Both the position numbers and the translations under genes were made by a program. Below are positions 18,627-27,092 of a stretch of DNA of 64,000 nt, in pieces. The DNA lies in contig NZ_JALJWF010000001.1 in assembly GCF_024168645.1 (NCBI RefSeq), positions 1,789,001 through 1,853,000 of the forward strand. Direction: 5' to 3'. Position 1 is the stretch's first letter. Each line of letters opens with the position of its first letter. A model generated the notes under the pieces. It searched no databases and had not been told where the DNA came from. It was given only the letters and a program-made list of their open reading frames with translations. This DNA comes from Pseudomonas sp. GGS8 (lineage in GTDB: Bacteria; Pseudomonadota; Gammaproteobacteria; Pseudomonadales; Pseudomonadaceae).

Positions 18627-18943
18627 ATGTGTATTTCGTTAAAGACATTGGCAGCCGCCCTGCTTCTGGGCGGAGTGCCATGGCGATGACGGTCGCCTAC
18701 ACGGCATGCCGACTGCCGCGTTCTCGGTAAACAGGATGAAGGCATGCAGAAGTTGTGGATGGAACAACTGAAGAAGATCCACGCTGGTACTGAGTTCGAT
18801 ACACGAAAGAGGCCTCGCGCTTCTTTCCACTGCGCCACCCGAGGACGGTAGACGCATGACCAAGGGATCGGGACGTTCTGACTGTTTCAGGGTCGGAGTG
18901 ACCTACGGGTACAGGGAGTACCTGCGCAAGGGCCGGGTCAGGT
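18627..18943 (+). pseudogene. Probable decayed gene for a small exported protein
   Basis: The ATG at 18627 begins a signal-peptide-like stretch (LKTLAAALLLGG) but stops after 20 codons. A one-base shift restores SAMAMTV, a plausible cleavage site. In a third frame about 50 residues continue (VLGKQDEGMQKLWMEQLKKIHAGT...) to a stop near 18850, and a further fragment (VGVTYGYREYLRKG) ends near 18943. No single frame spans the region and I do not recognise the parent family. The reading is that frameshifts broke a small gene here; a chance arrangement cannot be excluded. Confidence 0.3.
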
Positions 18944-19475
18944 GAAGTTGCGACGCAAGTTCGTCGGCCCAGAGTGGCTCGACGGGCTTGCGGAGAGCTT
19001 CAACGTGCAAAACGTTGATCTAGAGCATTCAGCTCACCTGTTTTTGCTGCATATTCCCCGCAAAACCGTTTCGCGGTGTTTCTTCGTGACCGTATATCGA
19101 GAAAGCTCTGACTTTCATGAGAAGAAAAATCGCAGTCGAACGTAGGACATCTCCTAAATTTTCATTGGTTCAAAAAACATCAACCTGCGCGGAAATGGCC
19201 GGTTCACGGCACTTATGCCCGCCGAAAAATCATAGTCGAACCGGCTGGGACGTGGCTTTCAGTTGAAAAATCTCATGCCGATTCGGCATAGGGTAGGCGT
19301 TTACAGCATTAGACGGCGCTTCCCGGCATCGCAATAGTTGCGCCCTTTTTCGCGGTGTGAGAGCTGTAAATGCTCGCTAGCGAGGACCTTATACCGGGGT
19401 TGATGCAGGCTTCTTCGCCATTTAGCGTTGCAGTTCATGCATCGACCGAGTCAAACGCAAGTAAGGGTAAATAAT
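18944..19475. other. Non-coding upstream region of gltP with direct repeats and a palindrome
   Basis: About 530 bp without a convincing gene. It holds an 18-base direct repeat (GAAAAATCnnAGTCGAAC) at 19124-19141 and 19224-19241, exactly 100 bp apart with 16 of 18 bases equal. GAAAAATC occurs again at 19265. A perfect palindrome ATGCCGA-T-TCGGCAT lies at 19275-19289. These are likely regulatory sequence for gltP or remnants of older DNA. A 67-codon frame at 18942-19145 lacks a ribosome site and any recognisable similarity. Confidence 0.5.
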
Positions 19476-20807
19476 ATGAAGAAGGCAAAGCTTAGCCTCG
19501 CCTGGCAGATCCTCATCGGTCTGGTTCTGGGGATAGCAATAGGTGCATTGCTTAACCATTTCAGTGCCGAAAAGGCCTGGTGGATCAGCAATGTTCTTCA
19601 ACCGGCGGGCGATATCTTTATCCGTCTGATCAAGATGATCGTGATCCCGATCGTGATCTCCTCGCTGGTCGTCGGCATCGCTGGCGTTGGGGACGCGAAA
19701 AAACTCGGGCGCATCGGTCTGAAGACCATTATTTACTTCGAGATCGTCACCACCATCGCCATTGTGGTCGGTCTGGTGCTGGCCAACGTGGTCCATCCGG
19801 GCAGCGGCATCGACATGAGCACCCTGGGTACCGTGGATATTTCCAAGTACCAGGCCACTGCCGCCGAGGTTCAACATGAACACGCGTTCATTGAAACCAT
19901 CCTCAATCTGATCCCGTCGAACATCTTCGCAGCCATGGGCCGCGGCGAGATGCTGCCGATCATCTTCTTCTCCGTGTTGTTCGGTCTCGGTCTGTCGAGC
20001 CTGCAATCGGACCTGCGCGAACCGCTGGTGAAGATGTTCCAGGGCGTGTCGGAAAGCATGTTCAAAGTCACCCACATGATCATGAACTACGCCCCGATCG
20101 GCGTGTTCGCACTGATCGCGGTGACCGTGGCCAACTTCGGCTTCGCCTCCCTGCTGCCGCTGGCCAAGCTGGTCGTCCTGGTTTACTTCGCCGTTGCCTT
20201 CTTTGCCTTCGTGGTGCTGGGCCTGATCGCTCGCCTGTTCGGCTTCTCGGTGATCAAGCTGATGCGCATCTTCAAGGATGAGCTGGTCCTGGCCTACTCC
20301 ACCGCCAGTTCCGAAACCGTGCTGCCGCGCGTGATCGAGAAGATGGAAGCCTACGGTGCGCCGAAAGCCATTTGCAGCTTCGTGGTACCGACCGGCTACT
20401 CGTTCAACCTCGACGGCTCGACCCTGTACCAGAGCATCGCGGCAATTTTCATTGCCCAGCTGTACGGCATTGACCTGTCGATCAGCCAGCAATTGCTGCT
20501 GGTACTGACCCTGATGGTCACCTCCAAAGGCATCGCCGGCGTACCGGGTGTGTCCTTCGTGGTGTTGCTGGCCACTCTGGGCAGCGTCGGTATTCCACTG
20601 GAAGGCCTGGCGTTCATCGCCGGTGTCGACCGCATCATGGACATGGCCCGTACCGCGCTGAACGTGATCGGCAACGCCTTGGCCGTGCTGGTCATCTCGC
20701 GCTGGGAAGGCATGTACGACGACGCCAAGGGCCAGCGCTACTGGAATTCCCTGCCGCACTGGCGCAGCAAGGAAAAGCTGCCGGTTGGTGAAACCTCCAG
20801 CAACTAA
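19476..20807 (+). CDS. gltP: Glutamate/aspartate:proton symporter GltP
   Basis: 443-aa dicarboxylate/amino acid:cation symporter (DAACS family) importing acidic amino acids across the inner membrane. I start at MKKAKLSLAWQILIG (19476), preceded by TAAGGG, giving the usual length. Several TM helices are visible, plus hallmark transport motifs: the Ser-rich STASSET reentrant loop (residues about 275-282), PTGYSFNLDGST, and the C-terminal DRIMDMARTALNVIGNA. Specificity between glutamate/aspartate and C4-dicarboxylates cannot be fixed from sequence alone; synteny favours GltP. A hairpin terminator follows. Confidence 0.92.
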   Translation: MKKAKLSLAWQILIGLVLGIAIGALLNHFSAEKAWWISNVLQPAGDIFIRLIKMIVIPIVISSLVVGIAGVGDAKKLGRIGLKTIIYFEIVTTIAIVVGLVLANVVHPGSGIDMSTLGTVDISKYQATAAEVQHEHAFIETILNLIPSNIFAAMGRGEMLPIIFFSVLFGLGLSSLQSDLREPLVKMFQGVSESMFKVTHMIMNYAPIGVFALIAVTVANFGFASLLPLAKLVVLVYFAVAFFAFVVLGLIARLFGFSVIKLMRIFKDELVLAYSTASSETVLPRVIEKMEAYGAPKAICSFVVPTGYSFNLDGSTLYQSIAAIFIAQLYGIDLSISQQLLLVLTLMVTSKGIAGVPGVSFVVLLATLGSVGIPLEGLAFIAGVDRIMDMARTALNVIGNALAVLVISRWEGMYDDAKGQRYWNSLPHWRSKEKLPVGETSSN

Positions 20808-20831
20808 TGCCCGCTCCCACAAGAGCCCCCA

Positions 20832-20859
20832 ACAAACCCCGGAGAAATCCGGGGTTTGT
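20832..20859. terminator. Terminator hairpin after gltP
   Basis: ACAAACCCCGGA-GAAA-TCCGGGGTTTGT is a perfect 12-bp stem with a GAAA tetraloop. It lies 25 bp after the gltP stop and is followed by CGTTTCTG. The U-run is short but the stem is very stable. Confidence 0.7.
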
Positions 20860-20911
20860 CGTTTCTGCCTACCCCGCTATCATTCGCCGCATCTTCCGGG
20901 GGATTTGACTG

Positions 20912-22141
20912 ATGCTTAATGGCCTATGGCTTGGCTTCTTCATCGTGGCAGCCGTATCGGCGCTGGTGCAGTGGCTGATCGGCGGTAACGCCGGGATCTT
21001 TGCGGCGATGGTGGAAAGTATTTTCGCCATGGCCAAATTGTCGGTCGAGGTCATGGTCCTGTTGTTCGGCACCCTCACCCTCTGGCTGGGCTTTCTGCGG
21101 ATTGCCGAGAAGGCCGGCATCGTCGAGTGGCTGGCCAAGGCGCTGGGCCCGCTGTTCCTGCGCCTGATGCCGGAAGTGCCGGCCGGTCATCCCGCCATCG
21201 GCCTGATCACCTTGAACTTCGCCGCCAACGGCCTGGGCCTGGACAACGCCGCCACACCGATCGGCCTCAAAGCCATGAAGGCGCTGCAAGAGCTCAACCC
21301 CAGTGCGACGATCGCCAGCAACGCGCAGATCCTCTTCCTGGTGCTCAACGCCTCCTCCCTGACCCTGCTGCCCGTGACGATCTTCATGTACCGCGCCCAA
21401 CAAGGCGCGCCTGATCCGACGCTGGTGTTCCTGCCGATCCTGCTGGCCACCAGCTGCTCGACCATCGTTGGTTTTCTGTCCGTCGCCTTCATGCAACGCC
21501 TGCGTATCTGGGACCCGGTGGTGCTGGCCTATCTGATTCCCGGCGCCCTCACCCTCGGCGGCTTTATGGCGCTGCTGGCGACGCTCTCGGCAACCGCGCT
21601 GGCGAGCCTGTCATCGATCCTCGGCAACGTGACGCTGTTCGGCTTGATCATGCTGTTTCTGATTATCGGCGCGTTACGCAAAGTGAAGGTCTACGAAGCA
21701 TTCGTCGAAGGCGCGAAAGAAGGCTTCGATGTCGCCAAGAACCTGCTGCCGTATCTGGTGGCAATGCTCTGCGCCGTGGGTGTGCTGCGGGCGTCCGGGG
21801 CGCTGGACTTCGGTCTGGACGGGATTCGTCATCTGGTGGAGTGGGCCGGGTGGGACACACGTTTCGTCGACGCGCTGCCGACGGCCATGGTCAAACCCTT
21901 CTCCGGCAGTGCCGCCCGGGCAATGCTGATTGAAACCATGAAGACCGAGGGGGTGGACAGCTTCCCGGCGCTGGTGGCGGCGACAGTCCAGGGCAGCACC
22001 GAAACGACCTTCTATGTATTGGCGGTATATTTCGGCGCGGTGGGCATCCAGCGCGCACGGCATGCGGTGGGCTGCGCGCTGCTCGCGGAGCTGGCCGGTG
22101 TTCTTGGCGCGATCGGGGTTTGCTACTGGTTCTTCGGCTAA
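20912..22141 (+). CDS. Nucleoside-recognition (Gate domain) membrane protein, SpmA/SpmB-like fusion
   Basis: 409-aa polytopic inner-membrane protein with two Gate/nucleoside-recognition halves, resembling spore maturation proteins SpmA and SpmB joined in one chain. The first half contains LNFAANGLGLDNAATPIGLKAM, the second KPFSGSAARAMLIETMKTEG and QGSTETTFYVLAVYFG, both typical of the family. At least eight hydrophobic helices are visible. In non-sporulating bacteria the role and substrate are unknown. It starts 52 bp after the gltP terminator and ends before a REP doublet. Confidence 0.85.
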   Translation: MLNGLWLGFFIVAAVSALVQWLIGGNAGIFAAMVESIFAMAKLSVEVMVLLFGTLTLWLGFLRIAEKAGIVEWLAKALGPLFLRLMPEVPAGHPAIGLITLNFAANGLGLDNAATPIGLKAMKALQELNPSATIASNAQILFLVLNASSLTLLPVTIFMYRAQQGAPDPTLVFLPILLATSCSTIVGFLSVAFMQRLRIWDPVVLAYLIPGALTLGGFMALLATLSATALASLSSILGNVTLFGLIMLFLIIGALRKVKVYEAFVEGAKEGFDVAKNLLPYLVAMLCAVGVLRASGALDFGLDGIRHLVEWAGWDTRFVDALPTAMVKPFSGSAARAMLIETMKTEGVDSFPALVAATVQGSTETTFYVLAVYFGAVGIQRARHAVGCALLAELAGVLGAIGVCYWFFG

Positions 22142-22150
22142 CCGAAAAAC

Positions 22151-22242
22151 CTGTGGGAGCGGGCTTGCCCGCGATGGGGTCGGAACATTCAACATTTCTG
22201 TTAACGGTTAGATTGCCATCGCGGGCAAGCCCGCTCCCACAG
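22151..22242. repeat. REP-like inverted doublet (REPIN)
   Basis: Two 27-base arms at 22151-22177 and 22216-22242 are perfect reverse complements around a 38-bp spacer, and each arm carries the GCGGGCTTGCCCGC palindrome. The doublet lies between the convergent Gate-domain gene and the MCE operon. Confidence 0.9.
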
Positions 22243-22258
22243 GGGTTCAGTGGTGGCT

Positions 22259-22885
22259 TCAAGGTCTCGGCGGCGGCGCGACTTTCTGACCTTGCTCCAC
22301 CGTCCAGGCCACCACCTGCGCCGTCAGCTGGTCGCTGGCCTGGCCAAACCCGGCGACTACCGCCGGCACCTTCACATCGCTCAGCGGCTGACGCACTTCA
22401 AAGCGCCGACTGGCGAGGATGCGCTGGTCATACCCACGCACCAACAACGCATCCAGCCGCACGACCACACTCGCCGCAGAGCCCTGATATTCAGTCTGGA
22501 ACGCTTGCAGGTTGCCGCCCAGTTCCAGGTCCGCCTGGAGATTGCTGTCATCGGTGCTGAGCAACGGCACCCGACCGTCACGCTGGAAACCATCGAGCAG
22601 ACGATTGCGCAGCAGCACCGGCGCCGGGTCGCTCCAGCGTGAAGCCTTGTAGCTGCTGATCAGGTCTCCCTGGGGGATCACGGCGATTTTCGGGTTGTTC
22701 AGGGCTTCGCTGGTCTGTGGCTTGGCCAGTCGCAACGACCAGTGCAACATCGCACTGTGATTGGCCGGCGGGCTGCTCTGGGCCGAGGGCAACCGGTAGA
22801 CATCGGATGGCTCGGACTTGGGCAGAATCGAGCAGGCACTGGTCAGTGCAAAACCAGCAGCCAAGGCTAGTGGGATCAGCTTCAT
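22259..22885 (-). CDS. ABC-type transport auxiliary lipoprotein (PqiC/YmbA-like)
   Basis: 208-aa predicted lipoprotein. The signal MKLIPLALAAGFALTSAC has a lipobox (LTSAC) with Cys at residue 18. The mature part has the YRLPSAQ start and the IAVIPQGDLISSYKASRWSDPAPVLLRNRLLDGF region of the auxiliary lipoprotein family (PF03886). Such proteins sit at the outer membrane and contact MCE tunnels. It is the last gene of a four-gene operon, its start overlapping the MCE stop by 4 bp. Confidence 0.88.
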   Translation of the reverse strand: MKLIPLALAAGFALTSACSILPKSEPSDVYRLPSAQSSPPANHSAMLHWSLRLAKPQTSEALNNPKIAVIPQGDLISSYKASRWSDPAPVLLRNRLLDGFQRDGRVPLLSTDDSNLQADLELGGNLQAFQTEYQGSAASVVVRLDALLVRGYDQRILASRRFEVRQPLSDVKVPAVVAGFGQASDQLTAQVVAWTVEQGQKVAPPPRP

Positions 22886-23820
22886 GGCGTGAACTCCTTG
22901 TTCTTGTCACTGCCCAGCAGGTAACCGCTGGGGTTGGCTTCAAGCCGCTGGGAAATGGTCCGTAGCGAGCTCAAGGTATCGCGCAACTCACGCACCGCCG
23001 GTGCCAGGCCATTGAGGCCCTGCATGCCGTTGTTGAGGGAATCCTGATTAGTGGTAAGCAATGAGTTGATGGTCGCGCTGCTCTGTTCCAGGGACTTCAT
23101 GGCTTGCTCGGCACTGCCGAACATCTGCTTGCCCTGATCGTTGAGCAGGCCGTTGGCGTTGCGCATCAACGCAGCGGTTTGTTCGAGAGTGGCGGAGGCC
23201 TGTTTACCGATCGACGCCAGTTGCTGCATGGCCTGACCGATGTCGCCGCGCTGGTCGGCGATGGTGCCGGTGGTTTGCTCCAGATGCTCAAGGGTCTTGC
23301 TGATGCGCTCGACGTTTTCCGAAGAAAACATCTGATTGGCGTTCTGCATCAACACGTTCACACCGGTCATCAGGTCGTTACTGTCGTTCATCAATCGGGC
23401 GATGGGCGAGGGCGATGCCACGATGGTCGGCAAATTGCCGTCCTTACCCTTGAGCTTCGGACTTTGTGGCGTGCCGCCGCTGAGCTGAATGATCGAGGTG
23501 CCGGTGATCCCGGTCAGTGCCAGTTTGGCCTGGGTGTCTTCCTTGATCGGGGTGTCTCCGCCCAGGCGGATGCGCGCCAACACCCTGCGTGGATCGCTCG
23601 GGTCCAGGCGCAGCGTCACCACGTCACCGACCTTGATCCCGCTGTACTGCACGGCACTGCCCTTCGACAGGCCGCTGACCGCCTCATTGAAGACGATTTC
23701 GTAATCCTTGAATTCGGTGTCGACGCTGGACTTGGCCAGCCACAGACCGAAGAGCAGGGCGCCTGCCACCACCATGACGGTGAACAGGCCGATCAATACG
23801 TGATGGGCTCGGGTTTCCAT
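22882..23820 (-). CDS. MCE (MlaD-like) lipid transport substrate-binding protein
   Basis: 312-aa protein from the ATG at 23820 (METRAHHVLIGLFTV). One N-terminal TM helix (about residues 8-28) anchors it in the inner membrane with the rest in the periplasm. A single MCE domain (about 40-115) shows FNEAVSGLSKGSAVQYSGIKVGDV and LTGITGTSIIQLSGG. The C-terminal half is a long helical, Gln/Asn-rich region that could build a tunnel or needle. The start lies one base after the ATPase stop, and the stop overlaps the lipoprotein gene. It likely carries phospholipids between membranes. Confidence 0.9.
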   Translation of the reverse strand: METRAHHVLIGLFTVMVVAGALLFGLWLAKSSVDTEFKDYEIVFNEAVSGLSKGSAVQYSGIKVGDVVTLRLDPSDPRRVLARIRLGGDTPIKEDTQAKLALTGITGTSIIQLSGGTPQSPKLKGKDGNLPTIVASPSPIARLMNDSNDLMTGVNVLMQNANQMFSSENVERISKTLEHLEQTTGTIADQRGDIGQAMQQLASIGKQASATLEQTAALMRNANGLLNDQGKQMFGSAEQAMKSLEQSSATINSLLTTNQDSLNNGMQGLNGLAPAVRELRDTLSSLRTISQRLEANPSGYLLGSDKNKEFTP

Positions 23821-23821
23821 G

Positions 23822-24625
23822 TCAGACCTCATTGAGCTGGTTAGCGGCCGTCAGCGCCGCGCGGCCGCGAGGGCCATGGAAGTATTCGTGAATCCACGCG
23901 TCGTCGGTTTCCGAAACCTTATCGATGGCATCCGCCACCAGTACTTTCTTTTGCGCCAGCACCGCCACCCGGTCGGTGATGGTGTAGAGCGTGTCGAGGT
24001 CGTGGGTGACCAGAAATACACTCAAACCCAACGCATCGCGCAGGGTCAGGATTAACTGATCGAACGCCGCCGCGCCAATTGGATCGAGGCCGGCGGTGGG
24101 TTCGTCGAGAAACAGAATGTCCGGATCCAGCGCCAGCGCCCGGGCCAGGGCGGCGCGCTTGATCATGCCGCCAGACAGTGACGCCGGGTACTTGTCGGCC
24201 GCTGATAACGGCAATCCGGCCAATGCCAGTTTCACCGCCGCCAGGTGCTCGGCGTCGGTACGGCTCAGGCCGGCATGTTCTATAAGGGGCAGGGCGACGT
24301 TCTCGGTCACCGTCAGCGAAGAGAACAGGGCGCCTTTCTGGAACAACACACCGAAGCGCCGTTCGACCAGCGAGCGCTCGTGCTCCGACAGGCTCGGCAA
24401 GTTCTTGCCGAAGACCTTCACCAGCCCTTCGCTGGGTTGGCGCAAGCCGACGATGCTGCGCAACAGCACCGATTTGCCGCTGCCGGAACCGCCGACCACC
24501 GCAAGAATTTCGCCTTTATACAAATCCAGATCGAGGTTCTCGTGCACGCTCTGGCGGCCGAAGCGATTGCATAGCCCACGGACTTCGATCACCGCCTCGG
24601 TAGGCGCTCGGGGTAGACGACTCAC
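23822..24625 (-). CDS. MlaF-like ABC transporter ATP-binding protein
   Basis: 267-aa ATPase with Walker A GGSGSGKS (about residues 45-52), Q-loop near LFQKGALFSSLTV, signature LSGGM, Walker B ILFLDEPTAGLDP and H-loop THDLDT. The GALFSSLTVxENVALPL segment is characteristic of MlaF/Ttg2A ATPases of MCE systems. Its ATG overlaps the permease stop (ATGA), and one base separates its stop from the MCE gene start, so the subunits are translationally coupled. Confidence 0.92.
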   Translation of the reverse strand: MSRLPRAPTEAVIEVRGLCNRFGRQSVHENLDLDLYKGEILAVVGGSGSGKSVLLRSIVGLRQPSEGLVKVFGKNLPSLSEHERSLVERRFGVLFQKGALFSSLTVTENVALPLIEHAGLSRTDAEHLAAVKLALAGLPLSAADKYPASLSGGMIKRAALARALALDPDILFLDEPTAGLDPIGAAAFDQLILTLRDALGLSVFLVTHDLDTLYTITDRVAVLAQKKVLVADAIDKVSETDDAWIHEYFHGPRGRAALTAANQLNEV

Positions 24626-25770
24626 CAGCCCATCTCCATGAAAAACAATGCAGCCACGGCATCAAGGACGATCACCACGAAAATCGACTGCACCACACTC
24701 GACGTGGTGTGTGCACCGACAGACTCGGCACTGCCACTGACCTTGAAGCCTTCGAGACAGCCGATGGCGGCAATCAGGAACGCAAAAATCGGCGCTTTGA
24801 CGATCCCCACCAGAAAGTGCTGAACGCCAATGTCCGATTGCAGCAGCGACAGGAACATCGCCGGAGAAATATCCAGTGACAGCGCGCAGACCACACCACC
24901 GCCGACAATCCCCGACAACATCGCCAGAAAGGTCAGCATCGGCAGCGCTACCAACAACGCCAGCACACGTGGTACCACCAGCAACTCCATCGGATCGAGG
25001 CCGAGTGTGCGGATCGCGTCGATTTCTTCGTTGGCCTTCATCGAGCCGATCTGCGCGGTGAACGCACTGGCGGTGCGACCGGCCATCAGGATCGCGGTGA
25101 GCAACACGCCGAATTCCCGCAGAAAAGAGAACGCCACCAGGTCCACGGTAAAAATGCTCGCGCCGAAACTCGCCAGCACGGTCGCGCCGAGAAACGCTAC
25201 CACGGCGCCCACCATAAAGGTCAGCAGGGCGACGATGGGAGCGGCGTCGAGGCCGGTCTGCTCAATGTGCGCGACCATCGGCGTGAGGCGCCAGCGCTTG
25301 GGACAAAACAGCCCGCGCGCGATGGTTTGCAGGATCAGGCCGACAAAACCCAGCACCTGCAGGCTGTCCTGCCAGACCGCATCGACCGCGCGGCCGATAC
25401 GGGCCAGCAGTTGAATGCCGACGCTGATTTCCGGCTCTTTGATCGGCACGCAGAAATCAGTCAGCGAGCAATACACCGTCTGCAGCAAGGCGCGATCGGC
25501 GGAGGAAAGGGTGCAATCAGGGTGTTCGGCGGACTTGCCCAGACGCTCGGAACCCAGCAACTCCACCAACAGCGATGCACCCGCCGTATCCAGGGCACCG
25601 AGGCCGTTTAGGTCGATGGGGGTGTTGTTGTCGTATTGGCCACGGAGCTTTTCGCTCAGGTGGTTGAGGTCGGCGTAATGGGCGAGCGTCCAGTCACCCG
25701 TGACCCGCAGCAGGGCAGGGCTGTGGGAGGTGTCCAGTCGGGCACTGCCGGGCGTTGTGCTGCTGGTCAT
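24622..25770 (-). CDS. MlaE-family permease with N-terminal STAS domain
   Basis: 382-aa permease, first gene of the MCE operon. The ATG at 25770 (MTSSTTPGSARL) is preceded by AGGAGC. Residues about 20-110 form a STAS/MlaB-like domain (PIDLNGLGALDTAGASLLVELL), fused here instead of encoded separately as MlaB. Residues about 130-380 hold the MlaE domain with five or so TM helices and the motif FGASIFTVDLVAFSFLREFG. With the ATPase, MCE and lipoprotein genes it makes a complete lipid-trafficking ABC system. Confidence 0.9.
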   Translation of the reverse strand: MTSSTTPGSARLDTSHSPALLRVTGDWTLAHYADLNHLSEKLRGQYDNNTPIDLNGLGALDTAGASLLVELLGSERLGKSAEHPDCTLSSADRALLQTVYCSLTDFCVPIKEPEISVGIQLLARIGRAVDAVWQDSLQVLGFVGLILQTIARGLFCPKRWRLTPMVAHIEQTGLDAAPIVALLTFMVGAVVAFLGATVLASFGASIFTVDLVAFSFLREFGVLLTAILMAGRTASAFTAQIGSMKANEEIDAIRTLGLDPMELLVVPRVLALLVALPMLTFLAMLSGIVGGGVVCALSLDISPAMFLSLLQSDIGVQHFLVGIVKAPIFAFLIAAIGCLEGFKVSGSAESVGAHTTSSVVQSIFVVIVLDAVAALFFMEMGW

Positions 25771-25823
25771 AAGCTCCTGCTTGTTCGGCAATTGCGCAGA
25801 CCTGATTAATAGCACGAACCGCG

Positions 25824-26864
25824 TTACTTATCTTTGATGGGTGTGCTGTCCATGACTTTGAAACGCAGCACGCCGATCAACTGGCCGTCTTCGGTGAGCA
25901 CCCGAACCTGCCATTTACCCGCAGGATTGCCGGGGAAGTTCTGCTTGTGGGTCCAGGCGCGGTAGCCTTCCTTGCGCCCGCCGTGGATATCCAGAGGGAT
26001 GCGGTCGACCTCTTTACCGTTGAACATCCAGACGTGATAAATCCGCTCGTCCAGCCCCCGCGGGGCATTGATCGCGGTGTAGGCGTACAAACCGTCGCCA
26101 CGAATCTGCTCGGCGCTGACTTCTTCCAGGCTCTTGCCGGGGGTACGGTCCTGCATTTGGGTGCTGATCGCCACATCGGTCATCCACAGGGTGGCCGGCG
26201 GCACCCAGGAACGCAGCACCCAGCCGACAGCGCCGATACCGATGGTGATGCTGAGGATCGCCAACGCATTGCGCACGGTCCGAATCGGGAAGATCGACGC
26301 CAGGCTCGGGAACGACAGCACCATGGCGATGCCCAGCGCCAGTTTGAAACTCTGGGCGGTGGTCAGGTGCAGGATGACGGGCAGGGCGGTCAGCAGGGCC
26401 GCGAACAGGGTCAGGGTGTGCAACGCCAGGAACGCCCAGCGGCGCGGCGCCAGCCATTTGTAGTAGAGCGGGTCGATGATCGAAATCAGCGCCGCCATGC
26501 TCAACAACCCGGTGAAGAACAGTTGGCCGCTGTTCCAGGTGGTGGTGATGAAAAAGAACGGCAGGACGAAGAACAGGCTTTCCTGATGGATCATCTGCGT
26601 CGCGTAACGCAACAGGGGCTGGGGTATTTCGCGCTTGAAGACCTTGGCGAACAACTCAGTGAGGCTGTTTTCCAGCATCAGCCAGACCCAGCTGACCAGC
26701 ATGATGGTGGTGATCCAGGTCGCCAGGCTTTGTTGGCGATCCACCAATATGAAGCTGCCGACCCCGGAAATGAAACCGCCGAGCGCGATGACCCCGGGAT
26801 AGCGCTTCATCAATTCCAGGATGCGCTGTATGTACAGGGTCAGAGTCGGCATTCGGCGGTTCAC
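25824..26864 (-). CDS. DUF5924/DUF2914-type membrane protein
   Basis: About 346 aa from a GTG at 26864, or 342 from the ATG at 26852; neither has a strong ribosome site. The N-terminal two thirds are polytopic, with helices near 24-42, 50-66, 97-113, 122-140, 147-166, 175-193 and 200-220. The C-terminal 110 residues form a soluble domain (YAYTAINAPRGLDERIYHVWMFNGKEVDRI...GKWQVRVLTEDGQLIGVLRFKV), a DUF2914-like beta fold. No function is established. It ends 54 bp before the MCE operon start on the same strand, so read-through into the permease gene is possible. Confidence 0.75.
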   Translation of the reverse strand: MNRRMPTLTLYIQRILELMKRYPGVIALGGFISGVGSFILVDRQQSLATWITTIMLVSWVWLMLENSLTELFAKVFKREIPQPLLRYATQMIHQESLFFVLPFFFITTTWNSGQLFFTGLLSMAALISIIDPLYYKWLAPRRWAFLALHTLTLFAALLTALPVILHLTTAQSFKLALGIAMVLSFPSLASIFPIRTVRNALAILSITIGIGAVGWVLRSWVPPATLWMTDVAISTQMQDRTPGKSLEEVSAEQIRGDGLYAYTAINAPRGLDERIYHVWMFNGKEVDRIPLDIHGGRKEGYRAWTHKQNFPGNPAGKWQVRVLTEDGQLIGVLRFKVMDSTPIKDK

Positions 26865-26950
26865 AATAGTCGTGGGAAAAATCCCCGACAGGGTACCGTC
26901 CGAGGGGCCCTGTGGCGAGGGTTCCGGTTACGTTGACCAAACCCAAAACC

Positions 26951-27084
26951 CTGTGGCGAGGGAGCTTGCTCCCGCTGGGTCGCGAAGCGGCCCTAAAACC
27001 ACCCACCGCATAATTTCAAGTAGATCTCCGATACCGGTTTACGGCTGCTGCGCAGCCGAGCGGGAGCAAGCTCCCTCGCCACAG
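26951..27084. repeat. Second-family palindromic repeat, inverted pair
   Basis: CTGTGGCGAGGGAGCTTGCTCCCG at 26951-26974 recurs as a perfect 24-bp reverse complement at 27061-27084. A partial copy (CTGTGGCGAGGG) lies at about 26909. Each arm contains its own palindrome (GGGAGCTTGCTCCC). This family differs from the GCGGGCAAGCCCGC type. It sits between the M16 peptidase and the DUF5924 gene. Confidence 0.85.
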
Positions 27085-27092
27085 GGAAATAA

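Noticed and set aside
18942..19145. 67-codon frame between the decayed region and gltP
   Set aside because: GTG start without a ribosome site, overlaps the decayed region edge, no similarity recognised.
19422..20822. 466-codon minus-strand frame over gltP
   Set aside because: Antisense to gltP; His/Gln/Asp-rich product typical of a reversed membrane-protein gene.
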